A DNA stretch of 7,264 nucleotides. Origin: Sphingobacteriaceae bacterium (lineage in GTDB: Bacteria; Bacteroidota; Bacteroidia; B-17B0; Aurantibacillaceae). The DNA is taken from contig JANYCL010000021.1 in NCBI GenBank assembly GCA_025360355.1, positions 1 to 7,264 of the forward strand. The letters run 5' to 3'. Under the pieces are notes generated by a model. That model had not been told where the DNA came from. It did no database searches and saw only the letters and a program-made list of their open reading frames with translations. Below, one piece after another: positions 5,554 through 7,264 of the stretch; the first letter of the stretch is position 1; each line of letters opens with the position of its first letter. The position numbers and the translations under genes are program-made.

Positions 5554-5643
5554 ATCTACGAATACTAATTAATACGAATGTACGAATCTGGGTTTGCTAG
5601 GCGGTTAGATTCGTAAATTCGTACCGATTCGCTATTCGTAGAT
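5554..5643. repeat. Long imperfect palindrome built of TACGAAT units
   Basis: The two arms read as inverted copies: 5554-5564 pairs with 5633-5643 (11 of 11), 5573-5579 with 5617-5623 (7 of 7) and 5581-5589 with 5607-5615 (9 of 9). They are separated by a one-base mismatch (5580/5616) and an internal loop of about 8-9 bases. The terminal loop is 17 bases (5590-5606). TACGAAT or its complement occurs repeatedly in each arm. The element ends exactly at the peroxidase stop codon and fills the peroxidase-bshB1 gap. It resembles dispersed REP-like palindromes, which is an inference; it could also act as an RNA hairpin that limits read-through. Confidence 0.8.
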
Positions 5644-6207
5644 TTATTTCTTCCCTTCTATCCAATTAACAATTTTATCGCAATTTGGTTTTTTGTTTGA
5701 TCCAACACTATCTACCAAATGACCATCTTCATCGATCATGTATTTCTGAAAATTCCATCTTACACCACTATCAGAAACACCATTCAGTTCTTTTTTGGTA
5801 AGCCATTTATAAATTTCACACATGTCAGATCCCTTCACGGAAACTTTTTCCATCATCTGAAAAGTTACACCGTAATTTTTTGTACAAAATGCTTTGATCT
5901 CAACATTTGAACCGGGCTCTTGTCCGCCGAAATTATTTGCGGGAAAACCAATGATGGTAAAATTTTTGTCTTTATATTTTTCAAATACTTCTTCCAGTTG
6001 TTTGTATTGAGGTGTAAAACCGCACTCGCTCGCAGTATTAACGATCAAAACTTTTTTTCCTTTTAAGGAGGCCATGTCAAATTCGCCTCCATCAATTGTT
6101 TTTACTTTAAAACCGTAAATAGTTGGCTTAGGACCATCCTTCGCTTTTTTAAAATTAAATGATAATCCGAATAGCATAACGAGAGATAAAAGTGTGATTT
6201 TTTTCAT
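5644..6207 (-). CDS. Glutathione peroxidase family thiol peroxidase with signal peptide
   Basis: This 187-residue enzyme belongs to the Gpx/BtuE family, which reduces hydrogen peroxide and lipid hydroperoxides. The catalytic tetrad is visible: C62 (NTASECGFTPQY), Q96 (FPANNFGGQEPG), W151 and N152 (VRWNFQKY). C108 in FCTKNYG is at the position of the resolving cysteine of the two-cysteine Gpx enzymes, which use thioredoxin rather than glutathione, so this is probably a thioredoxin-type enzyme despite the family name. Cysteine, not selenocysteine, is used. Residues 1 to about 20 (MKK followed by a Leu/Met/Phe-rich core) form a signal peptide without a lipobox Cys, so the protein is probably exported to the periplasm. 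It precedes bshB1 on the same strand and diverges from the thioesterase gene. Confidence 0.95.
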   Translation of the reverse strand: MKKITLLSLVMLFGLSFNFKKAKDGPKPTIYGFKVKTIDGGEFDMASLKGKKVLIVNTASECGFTPQYKQLEEVFEKYKDKNFTIIGFPANNFGGQEPGSNVEIKAFCTKNYGVTFQMMEKVSVKGSDMCEIYKWLTKKELNGVSDSGVRWNFQKYMIDEDGHLVDSVGSNKKPNCDKIVNWIEGKK

Positions 6208-6270
6208 GGTGAATAATTTATTAAGCGGTCAATTATTATTATGTTTACCCTAAATTAGTAAATGTTTACA

Positions 6271-6278
6271 CAAAGTTA
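6271..6278 (-). promoter_or_regulatory. Predicted -7 promoter element of the peroxidase gene
   Basis: On the minus strand the box reads TAACTTTG, an exact match to TAnnTTTG. A start near 6266 would give a leader of about 58 bases before ATG 6207. The leader region includes two copies of ATGTTTAC on the plus strand, 21 bases apart. There is no clear TTG at -33. Confidence 0.5.
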
Positions 6279-6285
6279 GTTAAAT

Positions 6286-6720
6286 ATGAGCATTTGGCAT
6301 AATACCCCTTCCCTAACCCAAATTAACGCCTTAAACGAGGGAACCTTAGGCGAATACATGAATATTACCTTCACAGAAATGGGTGATAATTTCATTAAGG
6401 CATCTATGCCCGTTGATAATCGTACACGGCAGCCATTTGGCTTATTACACGGCGGTGCTTCGGTAGCTTTAGCAGAAACTTTAGGCAGCGTTGCAAGTTG
6501 GTGCTGCATTAACCGCGAATTATTTATGGGTGTCGGGATTGAAATTAACGCTAACCATATTAAAGCAGTAATGAGTGGTGTTGTCACCGGAATTTGCACT
6601 CCAATTAATGTAAGCGGTAAATACCATGTGTGGGATATTAAAATTTACAACGAACAAAATGAATTGTGCTGTGTCAGTAGGTTAACTTGTACAGTCGTTG
6701 CTAAGAGTAAGTTTGCGTAA
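6286..6720 (+). CDS. Hotdog-fold acyl-CoA thioesterase (PaaI/YdiI type)
   Basis: This 144-residue cytoplasmic protein is a single hotdog domain of the PaaI/YdiI group, which hydrolyses aromatic or other acyl-CoA thioesters. The signature is complete: LLHGGASVALAETLGS with H55, G56 and G57 and the catalytic acid E64 on the central helix. These positions match His54 and Glu63 of E. coli YdiI. The end (GKYHVWDIKIYNEQNELCCVSRLTCTVV) is typical of the last strands. Related Bacteroidota proteins often serve menaquinone synthesis as 1,4-dihydroxy-2-naphthoyl-CoA hydrolase (MenI), but no men gene is in view, so the substrate stays open. Start is ATG 6286. It is divergent from the peroxidase gene and convergent with bioA. 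Confidence 0.9.
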   Translation: MSIWHNTPSLTQINALNEGTLGEYMNITFTEMGDNFIKASMPVDNRTRQPFGLLHGGASVALAETLGSVASWCCINRELFMGVGIEINANHIKAVMSGVVTGICTPINVSGKYHVWDIKIYNEQNELCCVSRLTCTVVAKSKFA

Positions 6721-6729
6721 AATGTATCT

Positions 6730-6755
6730 CGCAAAGACGCTAAGACGCAGAGTTT
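6730..6755. repeat. Short GACGC-type repeat overlapping the 3' end of bioA
   Basis: The sequence holds an 8-base tandem, AAAGACGC then TAAGACGC (6733-6748), flanked by CTCGC and by GCAGAGTTT. I recognise this string as a dispersed intergenic repeat found in many Bacteroidota and other bacterial genomes, but only one copy lies in this window. The final codons and the TAG stop (6740-6742) of bioA lie within it. Confidence 0.6.
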
Positions 6756-7264
6756 AGGAACTCTTCCGTTCTTGAATAAATAAGATCCATGTCCGAAAAA
6801 TTAATACAATAAGGCGGGAGAATATAAAACACGTTACCCAACGGACGTAACAAGATCCCGTGTTTCATATAGAACTCTGTTATTTTTTCGGCTGCATTGT
6901 TTAAGTAATGCGTGTGCTCGTTAGTATTTAATTCTATTGCTAAAATAGTTCCGGTTTGACGGATACTTTTTATTGCCTTATGTCCTCTTATTTTATTCAG
7001 AAAAGTAGAATGTTTTTTTGAAATACGATCAATATTATTCCAGGTTTCTTTTTTCTCCATCAGATCCATGCTGGCCAGTGCAGCCGAACATGCAGTTGGA
7101 TTTCCGGTATAACTATGTCCATGAAAAAAAGTTTTTGTTCTATCTTCACTAACAAAAGCATCATAAATAAATTGCGCGCAACTTGTAACACCCAAAGGCA
7201 TGTATCCTCCGGTTAATCCTTTCGATAAACAAATAATATCGGGCTTGTTTTCTAAATAATCGCT
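6740..7264 (-). CDS. bioA: Adenosylmethionine-8-amino-7-oxononanoate aminotransferase (BioA), C-terminal part
   Basis: The frame is open to the right edge, so only the last 174 codons are seen; the N-terminal half is outside. BioA uses S-adenosylmethionine to aminate 8-amino-7-oxononanoate to 7,8-diaminopelargonate in biotin synthesis. The PLP lysine is K15 of the visible part (PDIICLSKGLTGGYMPLGVT). Other class III aminotransferase marks are FFHGHSYTGNPTACSAALASMDL, where BioA-type enzymes bind the cofactor phosphate, and the BioA-specific LLRPLGNVFYILPPY with the substrate-binding Arg. The ATG at 7201 is an internal Met, because the reading frame and family homology continue upstream of it. 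The last residues (SAS) and stop codon are read from a dispersed-type repeat. It converges on the thioesterase gene with a 19-base gap. Confidence 0.95.
   Translation of the reverse strand, partial: SDYLENKPDIICLSKGLTGGYMPLGVTSCAQFIYDAFVSEDRTKTFFHGHSYTGNPTACSAALASMDLMEKKETWNNIDRISKKHSTFLNKIRGHKAIKSIRQTGTILAIELNTNEHTHYLNNAAEKITEFYMKHGILLRPLGNVFYILPPYCINFSDMDLIYSRTEEFLNSAS

Noticed and set aside
6276..6599. 107-codon open frame antisense to the thioesterase gene
   Set aside because: It overlaps a clear hotdog-fold gene on the other strand, has no recognisable domain, and its composition fits a shadow frame.
6749..6764. Hairpin AGAGTT-TAGG-AACTCT as a terminator for the thioesterase gene
   Set aside because: The six-base stem is perfect but AT-rich and short, lacks a T run, and lies inside the last codons of bioA, so terminator function is not supported.
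7199..7201. ATG as a start for a short aminotransferase fragment
   Set aside because: The PLP-lysine motif is encoded just upstream in the same frame, so this is an internal Met of a truncated-by-window bioA and not a pseudogene start.

Overview
The window looks like chromosomal DNA from a Bacteroidota bacterium, probably a Cytophagales, Chitinophagales or Flavobacteriia-type lineage. It is AT-rich, start codons lack clear Shine-Dalgarno sequences, and several promoters carry the Bacteroidota -7 element TAnnTTTG. Several proteins are of types I associate with this phylum: a Crp-type output domain of the kind fused to receivers, BshB1, a short DoxX protein and several small conserved unknowns. 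There are no rRNA or tRNA genes, no CRISPR array and no transposase. No gap between genes exceeds about 155 bases.

Region 1 (1-4130) is a stress or respiration island. A Crp/Fnr-family regulator, truncated by the window edge, reads rightward (1-629). It meets, stop codon to stop codon, a five-gene leftward operon (630-3059). In transcription order the operon encodes a DoxX membrane protein, a tandem universal stress protein, a two-helix membrane protein, a small cytoplasmic unknown and a low-affinity iron permease-family protein. Two single genes follow rightward: a charged, coiled-coil-like protein (3196-3573) and a three-helix membrane protein (3727-4077). Each has its own hairpin terminator.

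The strongest signal in the window is regulatory. Four FNR-like dyads, TGA(T/C)-N4-(A/G)TCA, lie in the two gaps that hold the promoters of these seven genes. In each of the three promoters one dyad is centred 36-37 bases upstream of the end of a -7 element, which is the -41.5 position of a class II Crp/Fnr activator. A second dyad sits 22-23 bases further out each time. The regulator at the left edge keeps the Glu and Arg of the recognition helix that read the GA step in CRP and FNR half-sites. A local regulon is therefore plausible, though unproven.

Region 2 (4134-6207) is a leftward thiol/redox group: a thiol-type glutathione peroxidase with a signal peptide, then the bacillithiol deacetylase BshB1, then an OmpR-type response regulator whose start overlaps the bshB1 stop (TAATG). 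A 90-base imperfect palindrome built from TACGAAT units fills the gap between the peroxidase and bshB1.

Region 3 (6208-7264) holds a rightward hotdog-fold thioesterase, divergent from the peroxidase, and the 3' half of a leftward bioA (biotin synthesis). The two genes converge on a short GACGC repeat that supplies the last codons and the stop of bioA.
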